A stretch of 64,000 nt of DNA from Myxococcales bacterium (GCA_025359105.1 JANYHK010000056.1:62001-126000), one strand, 5' to 3'; positions 36,867 to 46,198 are shown, numbered from the stretch's first letter. Made by a program: numbers and translations. Notes: generated from the letters alone by a model not told the origin.

Positions 36867-37543
36867 ATGCGTCGCCTCTCGCTCCTGGTTCTCCTCTGCT
36901 GCTCCGTCGTCGGCCTTCTCGGCCTCCTCGTCTCCTGCGGCCGCCCCTCGCAGCCGGCCGGCCCACGCGGCGATCTCTTGTCGCTCGAGGTCTCGGCCGC
37001 GAATCGCTTCGTGAGAGCCGGCGCTCCCGCCCAGGTGGTCGCGAAGGTCGCCGTCGGCGTGGGCTCGATCGATCGCAGCGGTCGCCCGCCGGCCAACCTC
37101 GCGCTCGTCATCGACACCTCGGGGTCGATGAAGGGCAAGGCCATCGACGATGCGCGCACGGCGGCGCTGGCCCTCATCGACGCGCTCTCGCCGAGAGACC
37201 GGCTCGCGATCGCTTCAACGAGGGGGTGGGCGGCGCGCAGAACGAGCGACGCGCGTTCCTCGGCGTCCACGCGACGGCGGACGGCGCGAAGCTCGCCGCC
37301 GGAGCCAACGCGGACGTCGTACGCGCCGCCGCTCAGGCCAGGGAGGCCGCCGACACGCTCGAAGCGATCCGTCTCGCGCGCGCGAGCGACGCACCGAAGC
37401 CGGCCCCGGGAGCCGCGGCCGCGCCGCGCGACGCCGTCAAGCCGCGCGCTTTCAACCCGGCGCCGGCGAGCGCGGAGCTAGACCCGCCCGACAAGGTGCG
37501 GAAGCGGCACGACGAAGCGATGCAGGTGCTTCAGAAGCACTAA
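36867..37543 (+). pseudogene. von Willebrand A lipoprotein gene with internal deletion and frameshift
   Basis: The 5' part (36867 to about 37212) encodes a signal peptide with a lipobox ending LLVSC, then a typical vWA beginning: NLALVIDTSGSMKGK with the DxSxS metal site and DALSPRDRLAI. After that the coding bias leaves this frame. Another frame takes over from about 37205 with DRFNEGVGGAQNERRAFLGV and continues to a TAA stop at 37541-37543. Most of the vWA domain (normally about 170 residues) is missing. The simplest reading is one deletion of a length not divisible by three that joined the two ends. The product, if made, would be non-functional. Confidence 0.7.
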
Positions 37544-38443
37544 TCACTCTCCTACGCAGTAGATGCTCAGCGTCGGGCAGAACGGATCGCTCACCGAAGC
37601 GTGGGCCTTCGGCGTCCGGATGGCGATGGAGGCTCCGTCTGCGCAGACCTCGGTGGCGTCACGGCCGGTGTTGAGCGAGTTGACGAGCGCGCTCTTGAAG
37701 ACGCCGCGCGTGACCTGGTTGTCCCATCGCGCATCGTTGCCGTCGAACTTGTTCCACGAGCGCAGGAAGGAGCAAGCGTTCGCGCGCGTCGGGTTCTTCG
37801 TGCCGACCGACGACGCGACGCCGAGGGCGGTCGGGTCGATCAGCGCCGTCCGGAGCGCGTCGCGGAACGCGCGGACCGCGATGTCCGTCTCCTCCTTCGC
37901 GCACTGGAGGGCGGCGGGCGCGCTGTCCGGATCCTCGCCGCTCGAGATGCACCAGTCGCGGGTGGAGTACCAAGCATGCTGCGGGTTGCTCATCCCGTTG
38001 TGCGCGCAGTTGTCCTGCACCGTGTGCAAGGAGCGCCCGAGCGCGACGGCGAGGCGGTTGACCGCGCCGGCGTCGGGGGCTCCCGCGGCGAGAAGGGTGT
38101 GGATCTCGCCGCCGAGGGACCGCAGTCGGGTTTGGACGGCCTTGGCCGCATCGCACGGCGACTGGCCCGCCTCGGGCTGCGCGTGCGCCGCGAGGGTGCT
38201 CCACTCGTTGTGGTCCACGTTGAAGGCTTCGGCCTGAACGCGACTGCAGAAGTTTTCACCGAGGCCATGTGCCCGGCACGCCGCGCCGGTGATGGCGCTG
38301 TGGTCCTTGGTCTTGAGGGGATCCTCGGTCTGGGCGGGCTCGCTCGCGACCGGCTCGACCGCGCACCCGAGCGCGATTCCGCTGGTTGCCAGGAAGATCA
38401 GTGTCACCCGTGACAGGAGGGGGGCGATGGAGGAGCGCTTCAT
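37544..38443 (-). CDS. Lipoprotein with phospholipase-C/S1-P1-nuclease-like metal motif
   Basis: The protein has 299 residues. Lipobox GIALGC (Cys about 27). The central segment GRSLHTVQDNCAHNGMSNPQHAW carries His-x3-Asp-x3-His spacing like the zinc-dependent phospholipase C / S1-P1 nuclease fold, where such residues hold the zinc cluster (a structural analogy, not a firm family match). The first part also has Asp and His residues (VDHNEW). Ten or more cysteines suggest disulfides. Possibly a secreted phosphoesterase. It abuts the stop of the vWA pseudogene head-on, with no base between. Confidence 0.6.
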   Translation of the reverse strand: MKRSSIAPLLSRVTLIFLATSGIALGCAVEPVASEPAQTEDPLKTKDHSAITGAACRAHGLGENFCSRVQAEAFNVDHNEWSTLAAHAQPEAGQSPCDAAKAVQTRLRSLGGEIHTLLAAGAPDAGAVNRLAVALGRSLHTVQDNCAHNGMSNPQHAWYSTRDWCISSGEDPDSAPAALQCAKEETDIAVRAFRDALRTALIDPTALGVASSVGTKNPTRANACSFLRSWNKFDGNDARWDNQVTRGVFKSALVNSLNTGRDATEVCADGASIAIRTPKAHASVSDPFCPTLSIYCVGE

Positions 38444-38662
38444 TTCGAGGGGATCTCCAGGGGCGTCGGCGGCGGGTAGGCCTAGTGCCTACATTTCGCT
38501 ACGTACAGCAAACTCCGGGCCGTGACCGCGGCGTGCTCAACCGGCTGATTTCATTGAAGCCGGAGAAACCAAGTGGGGCGTCGATAGACAGCCTTGGCTG
38601 GTCCATTCGCTCACCGGGCCTGCCACCAGTTGCAATAATACTCTCCACTTATTGAACACTTA

Positions 38663-38684
38663 CTGTATGGTAGTACCTTTCCAT
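38663..38684. promoter_or_regulatory. AT-rich dyad, candidate operator/promoter region
   Basis: GTATGG (38663-38668) and CCATAC (38679-38684) form an inverted repeat with a 10-base loop; inside it GGTAGTACC is another small dyad. The surrounding 60 bases are AT-rich and hold a TTGAAC at 38650. It lies 46 bases before the next gene. Confidence 0.3.
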
Positions 38685-38729
38685 ACGTTGGCTCCAAAGA
38701 TGCAAGCTGGGCGCTCGGAGGTTCCCCCC

Positions 38730-39803
38730 ATGCGCCGCCTGTCCGCCCTGATCCTGGTTGCCAGCTCTCCGTTCGCGTTCGCGTGTGGGGCCGCGCCCGA
38801 TGCGGCGCAAGACGTGGCCACCGAGGCGCAGATCGCCAGCGAGACCGAGAGCTTCGCATCCCTCGACCCCACGGACGACGACCTGGCGCGCGCCACGCCC
38901 GAAGCCCGCGCGTTCGACGACGAGCTGACGATGTTCGCGATCCCCTCGCCGAAGCTCACCGGCCTCAACTGGTCGAGCCCCGGCGCCGTTGCGCGCCGCA
39001 CGCTCATCAACGAGGGACTCGGGCTCGCTCGGGCGATCGGTCACGCGGCCGTCCGAGTCGACTGCGCGGCCACCGCCACCCGGCCCGCCGCGCACTTCCA
39101 GGGCTCGATGACGAGCACGGGCAACGAGTTCCGCGACATGGTGATGACCGAGCAGGCGGGGCTCGGCGTGCTCTTTCGAACCGTGCCCGGCGCCCTCGAA
39201 AAAGAGGAGGTGCTCCAGAGCACGCTGGATGGCCGCTACGCGGACGACGGCCGCGTGGCCTTCCTCCGCATGGGCATTTCCAGCGCCGTATGCCACGGGC
39301 TCCTCGACTACGTGAAGGACTACGACGCGCGCGACGTCGAGAAAAACTACGGTTTCGTCCGCCCGTCGTTCCAGGAGGGGGGAGGATGCTCGGCCTTCAC
39401 GCTGTCGTTCCTCAAGCTCGCAAACCTCGTCGAGCCGTACATGCGCAAGGAGTGGAAGTTCGACGTCCTCATGCCGATGACCCTCATCGGGGGCACGACG
39501 AACCCCGGCAACAAGGTATCGGTCGCGCGCCTCCTCGTGCTCGGCCGCCCCTGGGCGACCGCGGACGAGCCGCACCTCCGCATCAACGGTTGGGACCCGA
39601 CCCTCATGTTCAAGTCGATCCGGACGCGCACGAAGGGGGCGCTCGAGAACGGCAGCGCGCACGTCGAGAAGCGCGGCCGCGCGCTGGGGCTCGTCCTCGA
39701 TCGCCGCAGCGTGATCCCGAGCGATGCCCTGACGACCGGGCACTACTTTCAGGGCAACCCGAGCACGACCGATCCCGCGCGCTTCCTGACGGCCGACTTC
39801 TGA
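38730..39803 (+). CDS. Lipoprotein of unknown function
   Basis: The protein has 357 residues. ATG 38730 has CGGAGG nine bases upstream; in-frame codons before it lack both a ribosome site and a signal. Signal peptide with lipobox FAFAC (Cys about 20). The mature part has a conserved-looking core: SPGAVARRTLINEG, GSMTSTGNEFRD, GGGCSAFTLSFL and INGWDPTLMF. The single Cys in GGGCSAF followed by a helix resembles the nucleophile position of papain-fold enzymes, but no His partner can be fixed, so no activity is claimed. A phospholipase D gene follows in the same direction. Confidence 0.65.
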   Translation: MRRLSALILVASSPFAFACGAAPDAAQDVATEAQIASETESFASLDPTDDDLARATPEARAFDDELTMFAIPSPKLTGLNWSSPGAVARRTLINEGLGLARAIGHAAVRVDCAATATRPAAHFQGSMTSTGNEFRDMVMTEQAGLGVLFRTVPGALEKEEVLQSTLDGRYADDGRVAFLRMGISSAVCHGLLDYVKDYDARDVEKNYGFVRPSFQEGGGCSAFTLSFLKLANLVEPYMRKEWKFDVLMPMTLIGGTTNPGNKVSVARLLVLGRPWATADEPHLRINGWDPTLMFKSIRTRTKGALENGSAHVEKRGRALGLVLDRRSVIPSDALTTGHYFQGNPSTTDPARFLTADF

Positions 39804-39923
39804 GGAGCGCTCGCCGGGCGGGTGGATCGTCTTACCTATACCCACAATATCTGCGTCACTCAGTCCGCGCCTTCGAAGTGATAAATATACTGCAAAATCA
39901 GTAACTTGATAGGGTGTAAGGAA

Positions 39924-39956
39924 ATGGCATCCAATGTGCTGAGTAGCTGGTCATGA
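39924..39956 (+). CDS. Possible 10-residue leader peptide overlapping the PLD start
   Basis: ATG 39924, with AAGGAA just before it, encodes MASNVLSSWS and stops at TGA 39954-39956. That stop overlaps the ATG of the phospholipase D gene at 39953 (ATGA). The PLD start itself has no ribosome site, so the small frame may feed ribosomes to it. Chance is possible for a frame this short. Confidence 0.25.
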   Translation: MASNVLSSWS

Positions 39957-41629
39957 TGCGAATCCGCGTGGCTCTCGGGGCGGTTTTAGGGCTCACGATC
40001 GCCAGCGTCGGGGTCGGCTGTTCGTCCGCAGCGGGCAACTCGGACTCGTCCGATGAGGCCGTGTCGGTCGGCGAGCCGTCGTACATCGGCAAGGCCGTCC
40101 TGGCGCGCCTCGACGTCATGCACCCGAAGACGAAAGGAAAGGCCTGGAACCTCTCGCGCGACAACACCTTCTCCGGCGACTTCGCCGTGCAGATCCCCGC
40201 CAAGTCGACCTGGGGCGAGGGCGAGATCACCATCGCGCCGATGTGCAAGAAGGACGACGCCGGGTGCGACCCCGACTTCCTCTTGACGACGTGCTCGAGC
40301 GACGCCGACTGCGTGGCCGGTGGGCGATGCACGACGCTCAAGGCGACGATCGCGCATAGGGGTGACTCGGCGCGCGGGCTCTGCGCCGGCGACGCCGACA
40401 CCGTGATCGACGCCGTGTGGAACGGCATCGCGATGGCGACGCAGACGGTGGACGTCTCCAGCCTGACGCCGCCCGACGGTCGATACGAGGCCGCCGTGCG
40501 CAACGCCGTCACCTACGCGAGCGAGGCCCAGCCTCCGCCGCGCGTGCGCATGCTCTTCGGCGACTACCCGGGCGCGTTCACCTCGGCGAAAAAGACGCTC
40601 GCCAGCCTCACGCGCGACGTCGCCGACGGCTCGGGCCTCGTCATGTCCGTCGGCACGTACCGCTCCGGCGTGACGTCGTGGAACCACTCGAAGATCATCA
40701 GCCGCGACGGCAACTTTGCCGTGATGGGCGGCGCGAACATGTGGGACTCGCACTACCTGCGCAAGAACCCCGTCCACGACATCTGGATCACCGAGAACGG
40801 CGGGGCCGCGGCGGACGCGGCGCGCTACCTCGACGAGCTCTGGGCCTACGCGTGCGGCAAGTCGGGCATCATGGACATGACGGCCGTAGCGTCGCGCGGC
40901 ATCGAGGGCTGCCAGCGACCGTTCGCCGCCGAGCCCGCCGCCGCCGCTCACGGAACGGGCAACACGCCGGTCATCTCGATCGGCCGACTCGGGACGCTGG
41001 GTGAGGAGCCGAGCGACGACGCGATCCTTGCGATGATCGACAGCGCGAAGACGTCGATCCGCATGTCGCAGCAGGACATCGGCCCCATCCACCGCGCCGG
41101 CGTGTCGCTCGGCGCGTGGCCCGAGGCGACGATCGCCGCGCTCGTTCGCGCGATGGACCGCGGCGTCAAAGTGAGCCTCATCCTCTCGAACACCGGCGCC
41201 GTCCCCGGCGACATGAACGCGATCGAGGCGACCTTCAACACCTACGACAACGGCTGGACGCCGAAGGGTGTGCTCGAGAAGTTCGCGAAGGTCGCCGAGG
41301 CGCACCCGGATCTGCACCCGAAGGTAGCGAGCGCGTCGGCGCTGATCTGCAACTCCTTCACGCTCATGCGCCTTCGCTCGAGCGACTGGGAGACCTGGCC
41401 CAGCGGCGGGACGCTCGCCAACCACGCGAAGATCGTCGTCGTCGACGACCGTGCCTTTTACGTCGGCTCGCAGAACCTGTACGTCGCCAACCTGGCCGAG
41501 TTCGGCGCCATCGTCGACGACGCCGCCGCGACGAAGCTGTTCCTCGCGAACTACCTGGACCTGGCCGAGAAGTACTCCAAGCGAACCGCCGCGAGCGGCG
41601 TGGGCGCCGCGTGCGCGCTCAATCAGTGA
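39953..41629 (+). CDS. Phospholipase D superfamily lipoprotein
   Basis: The protein has 558 residues. Lipobox GVGC (Cys about 23). Two HKD motifs: WNHSKIISRDGN at about 243-254 and ANHAKIVVVDDR at about 490-501; in the second, HxKxxxxD is complete. The family hydrolyses phosphodiester bonds of phospholipids or nucleic acids through a phospho-His intermediate. The lipid anchor and signal suggest a surface or secreted phospholipase. A stretch with CSSDADCVAGG before the first motif is a common myxobacterial Cys spacer. It overlaps the following protease gene by 4 bp, so the two are likely made together. Start could also be the adjacent ATG at 39956. Confidence 0.9.
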   Translation: MMRIRVALGAVLGLTIASVGVGCSSAAGNSDSSDEAVSVGEPSYIGKAVLARLDVMHPKTKGKAWNLSRDNTFSGDFAVQIPAKSTWGEGEITIAPMCKKDDAGCDPDFLLTTCSSDADCVAGGRCTTLKATIAHRGDSARGLCAGDADTVIDAVWNGIAMATQTVDVSSLTPPDGRYEAAVRNAVTYASEAQPPPRVRMLFGDYPGAFTSAKKTLASLTRDVADGSGLVMSVGTYRSGVTSWNHSKIISRDGNFAVMGGANMWDSHYLRKNPVHDIWITENGGAAADAARYLDELWAYACGKSGIMDMTAVASRGIEGCQRPFAAEPAAAAHGTGNTPVISIGRLGTLGEEPSDDAILAMIDSAKTSIRMSQQDIGPIHRAGVSLGAWPEATIAALVRAMDRGVKVSLILSNTGAVPGDMNAIEATFNTYDNGWTPKGVLEKFAKVAEAHPDLHPKVASASALICNSFTLMRLRSSDWETWPSGGTLANHAKIVVVDDRAFYVGSQNLYVANLAEFGAIVDDAAATKLFLANYLDLAEKYSKRTAASGVGAACALNQ

Positions 41630-42831
41630 CAAGACTCGGCCTTGCCGCCCTTCTCGCGCTGTCCGTCCTCCCGGCGGCGGCGTGCGCGGAGCACACGACC
41701 GACGCCGACCAGAGCACCTCCGCATGGGGTCACCTCCCGAACCTGGACCCGCGCGCCCCACAGTTCCTGATCAACAAGAAGCACGGCGAGACCTACCGCG
41801 TGTGCATGGCGCAGTACGTCGCGGACACGATGCCCGGCGCAGCCGCCGAGGTGCAGGCGGCCATTCAGTCGTGGGGGACGTATCTCTCGCGCACGATCCC
41901 CGTCGAGGTGAAGGTCGTCGAACTCCCGCGCGCGCGTGCCGATCAGACGCTGGGAGACGTCTCCGACGACTACCACGCGCGGTGCGGCGGCGGCTTCGAC
42001 ACGGTCCTCGGGTTCGCGAAGCTCGAGGGCGGTACCGTCGGGATCACCGGCTACACGAGCATGGTCTTCGCCGACGGGCGCGTCGCGTCGTTCAAGCGCT
42101 ACCTGTTCCTGCGCGACTACGACCTGGCGCCGCGCGACTCGTTCGGCTCTCCGACCCGCTGGGTCTCGCTCGGGGGCAGTGACGGCCACGTGAGCGAGCC
42201 TGCGGCGATCCTCACGCGCATACAGACGCGCTCCGAGGTCCAGTACGCCGACGAGGGAAAGGAGCTCTGGCTGCCGGTCCTCACGCACGAGTTTGGCCAT
42301 GTCTGGGGTCTCTGCGACCAGTACGAGGGGTCGACGAACTGCGATCCCGAGCACTCCACGAGCCACCTCGTGCTCGACAGCGTCATGGGCGCGGCGTCCG
42401 TTCGCGAGCGGCTCTACCTGACGGACGACGACATTCAGGGGATCCGCGCCCTCGCGAACCGCGATGGCTTCGCCCACGACTGGGCGGCGCCACCGGCGGA
42501 CTTGCCGGCCGCGCCGCGGCTAGCCGACGTCGAGCTCTTGCGCCTCCAGCACCTCACGCGCAACGGGACGACGCTCAAGTTCGCCGTGAGCGTCGTCACC
42601 AACGTCCCCGCCAAGATGACGCTCCTGCTGCGTCAGCGTGGCCAGACGGAGTGGCAATCCTTCTCGGAGTCCCAGGCGGACGCGATCAACTCTCCGGCCA
42701 TCGCGTTCGCGCTCGATCTCAGCGCGGTGCCCGCGGGTCCGGTCGCGATCCGCCTGCAAGTCGCGCTGAAGAACGCCGACGGCTCGTTCGGTCCGCCGAA
42801 GACGACCGAGCTCGCTGAAGCGGGGATGTAG
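41626..42831 (+). CDS. Matrixin-like zinc metalloprotease, lipoprotein or secreted
   Basis: The protein has 401 residues. N-terminus with hydrophobic run and lipobox-like PAAAC (Cys about 18). The metzincin-type site LTHEFGHVWGLCDQYE lies at about 219-234 (HExxHxxGxxD, with Asp as third ligand), followed by a Met-turn candidate SVMGAAS. The C-terminal 110 residues look like a beta-sandwich. It should be an extracellular endopeptidase. GTG 41626 overlaps the PLD stop (GTGA); GTG 41611 is an alternative start. Coupling with the phospholipase suggests a joint role in attacking other cells or tissue (inference). Confidence 0.85.
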   Translation: MTRLGLAALLALSVLPAAACAEHTTDADQSTSAWGHLPNLDPRAPQFLINKKHGETYRVCMAQYVADTMPGAAAEVQAAIQSWGTYLSRTIPVEVKVVELPRARADQTLGDVSDDYHARCGGGFDTVLGFAKLEGGTVGITGYTSMVFADGRVASFKRYLFLRDYDLAPRDSFGSPTRWVSLGGSDGHVSEPAAILTRIQTRSEVQYADEGKELWLPVLTHEFGHVWGLCDQYEGSTNCDPEHSTSHLVLDSVMGAASVRERLYLTDDDIQGIRALANRDGFAHDWAAPPADLPAAPRLADVELLRLQHLTRNGTTLKFAVSVVTNVPAKMTLLLRQRGQTEWQSFSESQADAINSPAIAFALDLSAVPAGPVAIRLQVALKNADGSFGPPKTTELAEAGM

Positions 42832-42844
42832 CTCACTCCGCCTC

Positions 42845-43447
42845 TCAACATCGGAAGCCCCAGAAGCGCCTGACGAGCTCACTGTCGAGCACGCCGACCG
42901 CGACCCACGCACACGCTGTCGCACGTCCCGCGCCTCCCTCGTGTGCACGTCGAGCAAGTGCGACGGACGTGAGCGCGACATCGCGAAAGCGTGCGCTTGG
43001 GGCGACGGCACGCGAGACGACGAGCGCATACCAGACGCGAAGCGACGCGTCCCAGCCGAGCGGGTCATCGACCGTGCCGCCGGACGTGTCGTTCGTACCG
43101 CCAAGCGTCATCAGAACCCAAGCGTTCGACGAGATGCCGGTGCTGCGATGGGCATCGGTTTGGACATCGAGCTTGGAAAGGTGATCGGGGCACGCACGGT
43201 GCGCGCAGTCGTCGGTGCATCCAATGTCGAGGCAATGACTCGGATGCCCGAGATCACGCGTCGGCGGATAGCCGGGTGCGGCGACGTCTTCGGCGAGTGT
43301 GGTGTTGCTCGACCCTGGGTGAAACCAGCGCAAACCAAAACGGAGCGCGGAAGGCGGGTCGGTCTCCCGATGGCTATCGGCAGATGCATCGGACGGTCGC
43401 GCCCGAGAGCTCACCGGCGCAGCCGGGAGCGTTGCAGAGACCAGCAT
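42845..43447 (-). pseudogene. C-terminal stub of a thermolysin-like (M4) metallopeptidase
   Basis: The frame is about 200 codons. From about 43400 to the TGA at 42845 the codon bias fits a real gene. The sequence matches the C-terminal domain of M4 peptidases in order: a HRSTGISSNAWVLMTLGG segment (where thermolysin has GGVHxNSGI), then LGWDASLRVWYALV, SARFRDVALTSVALARR and ACAWVAVGVL. The N-terminal propeptide and the HExxH helix are absent. The first 25 residues overlap the upstream lipoprotein gene and have no match. It is therefore a 5'-truncated remnant. Local GC is slightly lower than around it. Confidence 0.6.
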
Positions 43448-43769
43448 CGGGGCACGTTACTTCGGTCCGCGCGACGCACTTCGCATCGAAGGCGCACGCG
43501 CCAGGCACGAGGCAGTACTCGGTGGCCGTGCAGGCAGGGGTGCACGTCTGCTGCACCGTTCCCGACGTCCCCGAACTGCCGGAAGTGCCCGACGCGCCCG
43601 ACGTGCCTGAGGTCCCCGACGTGCCTGAGGTCCCCGACGCGCCTGAGGTCCCCGAGCTGCCCGAAGCATCGGACGATCCCGACGAGGAGCTCGCGCTGCT
43701 CGTCGAGCTGCCGGACCCGTTGCCGCATGCGACGAGAACCACCGCGAAGAACACGCTTTCCGCACGCAC
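43374..43769 (-). CDS. Small lipoprotein with Ser/Gly/Thr repeats and Cys-rich end
   Basis: The protein has 131 residues from GTG 43769, giving a short signal and lipobox VVLVAC (Cys about 15). Residues 17-68 are Ser/Gly/Thr/Ala repeats such as SGTSGTSGA. The last 60 residues hold about a dozen cysteines (TCTPAC, YCLVPGACAFDAKC, LCNAPGC, CIC) in the EGF- or dickkopf-like spacing common in this group. Function unknown. It runs into the M4 protease stub, and the overlap suggests that a rearrangement put them together. An upstream ATG (43892) gives a longer N-terminus without a signal and is not preferred. Confidence 0.65.
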   Translation of the reverse strand: MRAESVFFAVVLVACGNGSGSSTSSASSSSGSSDASGSSGTSGASGTSGTSGTSGTSGASGTSGSSGTSGTVQQTCTPACTATEYCLVPGACAFDAKCVARTEVTCPDAGLCNAPGCAGELSGATVRCICR

Positions 43770-43854
43770 GGTTTCGAGCGTAGCAGACGGCCATGCGGCT
43801 CGTGAAGCCGGGTACCGCCGTTCGCCGGTCACGGGCGCCAGTCCGCTCTCCGTT

Positions 43855-46032
43855 TCACTGCTTCCAGCCGACCATGACCGGATCGAACACATCCATCCCC
43901 GCGACGGGACCGGTGCTGGTCACGTCGAAGCGCACCTGGATCGTGCCGGAGTGATCGAACTCGGAGATGTCGAGAATCTCCGTGCGATAGTCGGAGTTCC
44001 GGAGATCGAAGTTGGCGTCGCCGTACGGATACTCGCGCACGATCCGGCAACCGGTCCCGGCGAACAGCTGGCAGTTCGAAAATCCGTTGTTGCTCACTGT
44101 GACCTGCATCTTCGTGTTCGCCTGCTTCCAGCGGTACGAATAGACGAGCCTCGCCTTGGCCATGTCCGCGATGCTCCACTTGGCGCTGGTGAGGGTCGCC
44201 GGCTTCGTGCCGGTGTGCGACCAGAAGCACTCTTCGCCGGGGCCCCCCGGTTGGTCGGGCGTGAACTTCCAGGCCGGATCGCTCGCGGAGAAGCGATCGG
44301 GCGAGCACAGGTCGATCTTCCCCTCGTCCTCCATCGTCCCTGTCTGGCAACCACCACCCTTCGAGCAGACGGTGAACGTCGTCGGGAAGACGTAAGGATC
44401 GTTCGATCGCCAGCGCCACATCCGGTAGGCCACGCCGTCGCGCACGTCGTCGACCGCGGTCGTGCCGCCGGGACCGAGGTCGACGGTCCCCACGTTGGTC
44501 CTCGCTGCGAGACGCAGGCTGGGGAACTCTGCGCCGGCCCCTTGCACCTGCCGGCGGTGCAAGTGCGGGAGCTGGTACGCCGAGAAGAACGCTCCGCTGT
44601 GGAGCGCGGGGACCTTGGAGGCGAGCTGGGTCGTCGCGCTCTCTAGGTGTTGGAAGAGCGTACCCAGCTGCCACGCAGGGATACCCTCCGCCTTGAAGCC
44701 GCACTCCGTGTCGGTGAGCTCCACGGTCGCCGAGAGGAATTTGGGATCGCTCGGTCGCGACGGCGATCCATAGACAGTGGGCGTGACCGAGTCGCCGCCG
44801 ACCGCATAGAGGTTTCGGAACGTCTGGCCGACGACGTACTTTCGATTGGGATTTTCCTCGTCGTAGAGGGCCGTCGTGAGCTCCGTTCCCACGAGATCGT
44901 GGAACGCTCCGAGATCGGGGGCCGAGCAATTCCCGTTGGTCGTGCACGGCTTGAAGTTGGCGCTGAGGCCTTCGGTGAAGATGATGAAGTTGCCGTACGA
45001 GTGCATGTCGAGCGCGAAGCGCGTCGCGTACTGACCCTGGAGCCCCGCGTTGGCCAGGAGGTTCGAGAGGGCATCGGTCTCGCGTGCGGACCGAGCCGCG
45101 GGACCGCGGAACGTGGAGTTCGGATCGTTGGCGCACGTCGTCGAGTTGCCGGGCTGCGTCCACGTCGTCTCGAAGTTGCGGTTCGGATCGATCCCGATTC
45201 CCCCTGCGTCACCGCACGGCTCACGGTTCGGACGCCACAGACGGTTTGCGGCGGCGGCGTGGGTGAAGTCGTAGCCGTCGGGGTTCGACACCGGAACGAA
45301 GACGATGGCCACGTTGGCGAGGAGCGCCCGCACGCCGTTGGTGTTGTTCTTGAAGCTGCTGGCGAAGTACCGATAGAGCTGCATGATCATCTCGGGCCCG
45401 ACCCACTCGCGCGCGTGCTGGGCGCCGTACAAGACGAGCTGGGCAATAGGCGGATCGCCCGCCTTCCAGAGGCGCCCGACGCGGGCGGCGAGCATGCTGA
45501 CGTCCCCCTTGGTCACGCCGAACTGGAAGGACTCCGCGTACGGCACGCCGCCGATCGGGGGAAAGTCGTTGGGCGCGTCGAACAGCTCCGTCTGGATGCT
45601 TCGCTTGCAGGTCGAAAAGACCGAGCCCAACCGGTACGAGCAGAACTGATCGACGATCGAGCCCAGCGGCGGCGTGGTGCAACTCCCGCCGGGGGTGGCC
45701 GTCTGCGGGGTGACGCCGCTCGTCGACAGCGGCTCGACCGCGAAGCCTCGTCCCCGAAGCCGATCGATCTCGAAGCTCGGGAAGTATCCGAGAAACCAGT
45801 CGGACTCCCCGCGCATGACGGCGGGATCGACCCGATGCAGGAGGCCGGCGCCTTCCGGGAACTCTTCGTAGCGCGACGTGGGCACCTGAATGTGCACCTG
45901 CCGCCACTGGAGCGAGGAATCGTCGGCCGGGGCTGGCGGCGCGGCCGTGCTGCACCCGTTTTCGAAGATGCCCGTACCCAGGCTGAGACCCATGGCGGCG
46001 ACGAACGACCAACGCAGGCGGAAGGAGCGCAT
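43855..46032 (-). CDS. M14 zinc carboxypeptidase, secreted or lipoprotein
   Basis: The protein has 725 residues. The N-terminal signal ends near GIFENGC (Cys 27, a weak lipobox). The M14 catalytic domain has the zinc ligands His206 and Glu209 in GAQHAREW and His344 in LDMHSYG, substrate-binding Arg in IDPNRNF (about 285) and the catalytic Glu438 in TVELTD. Residues about 490-725 form one or two beta-sandwich domains, probably for protein or cell binding. It would trim C-terminal amino acids from peptides outside the cell. All key residues are present. Divergent from the esterase gene. Confidence 0.92.
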   Translation of the reverse strand: MRSFRLRWSFVAAMGLSLGTGIFENGCSTAAPPAPADDSSLQWRQVHIQVPTSRYEEFPEGAGLLHRVDPAVMRGESDWFLGYFPSFEIDRLRGRGFAVEPLSTSGVTPQTATPGGSCTTPPLGSIVDQFCSYRLGSVFSTCKRSIQTELFDAPNDFPPIGGVPYAESFQFGVTKGDVSMLAARVGRLWKAGDPPIAQLVLYGAQHAREWVGPEMIMQLYRYFASSFKNNTNGVRALLANVAIVFVPVSNPDGYDFTHAAAANRLWRPNREPCGDAGGIGIDPNRNFETTWTQPGNSTTCANDPNSTFRGPAARSARETDALSNLLANAGLQGQYATRFALDMHSYGNFIIFTEGLSANFKPCTTNGNCSAPDLGAFHDLVGTELTTALYDEENPNRKYVVGQTFRNLYAVGGDSVTPTVYGSPSRPSDPKFLSATVELTDTECGFKAEGIPAWQLGTLFQHLESATTQLASKVPALHSGAFFSAYQLPHLHRRQVQGAGAEFPSLRLAARTNVGTVDLGPGGTTAVDDVRDGVAYRMWRWRSNDPYVFPTTFTVCSKGGGCQTGTMEDEGKIDLCSPDRFSASDPAWKFTPDQPGGPGEECFWSHTGTKPATLTSAKWSIADMAKARLVYSYRWKQANTKMQVTVSNNGFSNCQLFAGTGCRIVREYPYGDANFDLRNSDYRTEILDISEFDHSGTIQVRFDVTSTGPVAGMDVFDPVMVGWKQ

Positions 46033-46198
46033 GGCGGTCCCCTAGCGCGATGCGTGCCAAGCCCGAGTCGCACCCGCGCACAGTGAATACGCGGGGAAGT
46101 GCTCATCCTCGCGCGCTTGGGGCGCAACGCTCCGCGCTCGTGTGGCGCCGCAGCGTTGCACCGTGGGCGTTGCACCGTGCTCTCCTGTAGATTGAGGC

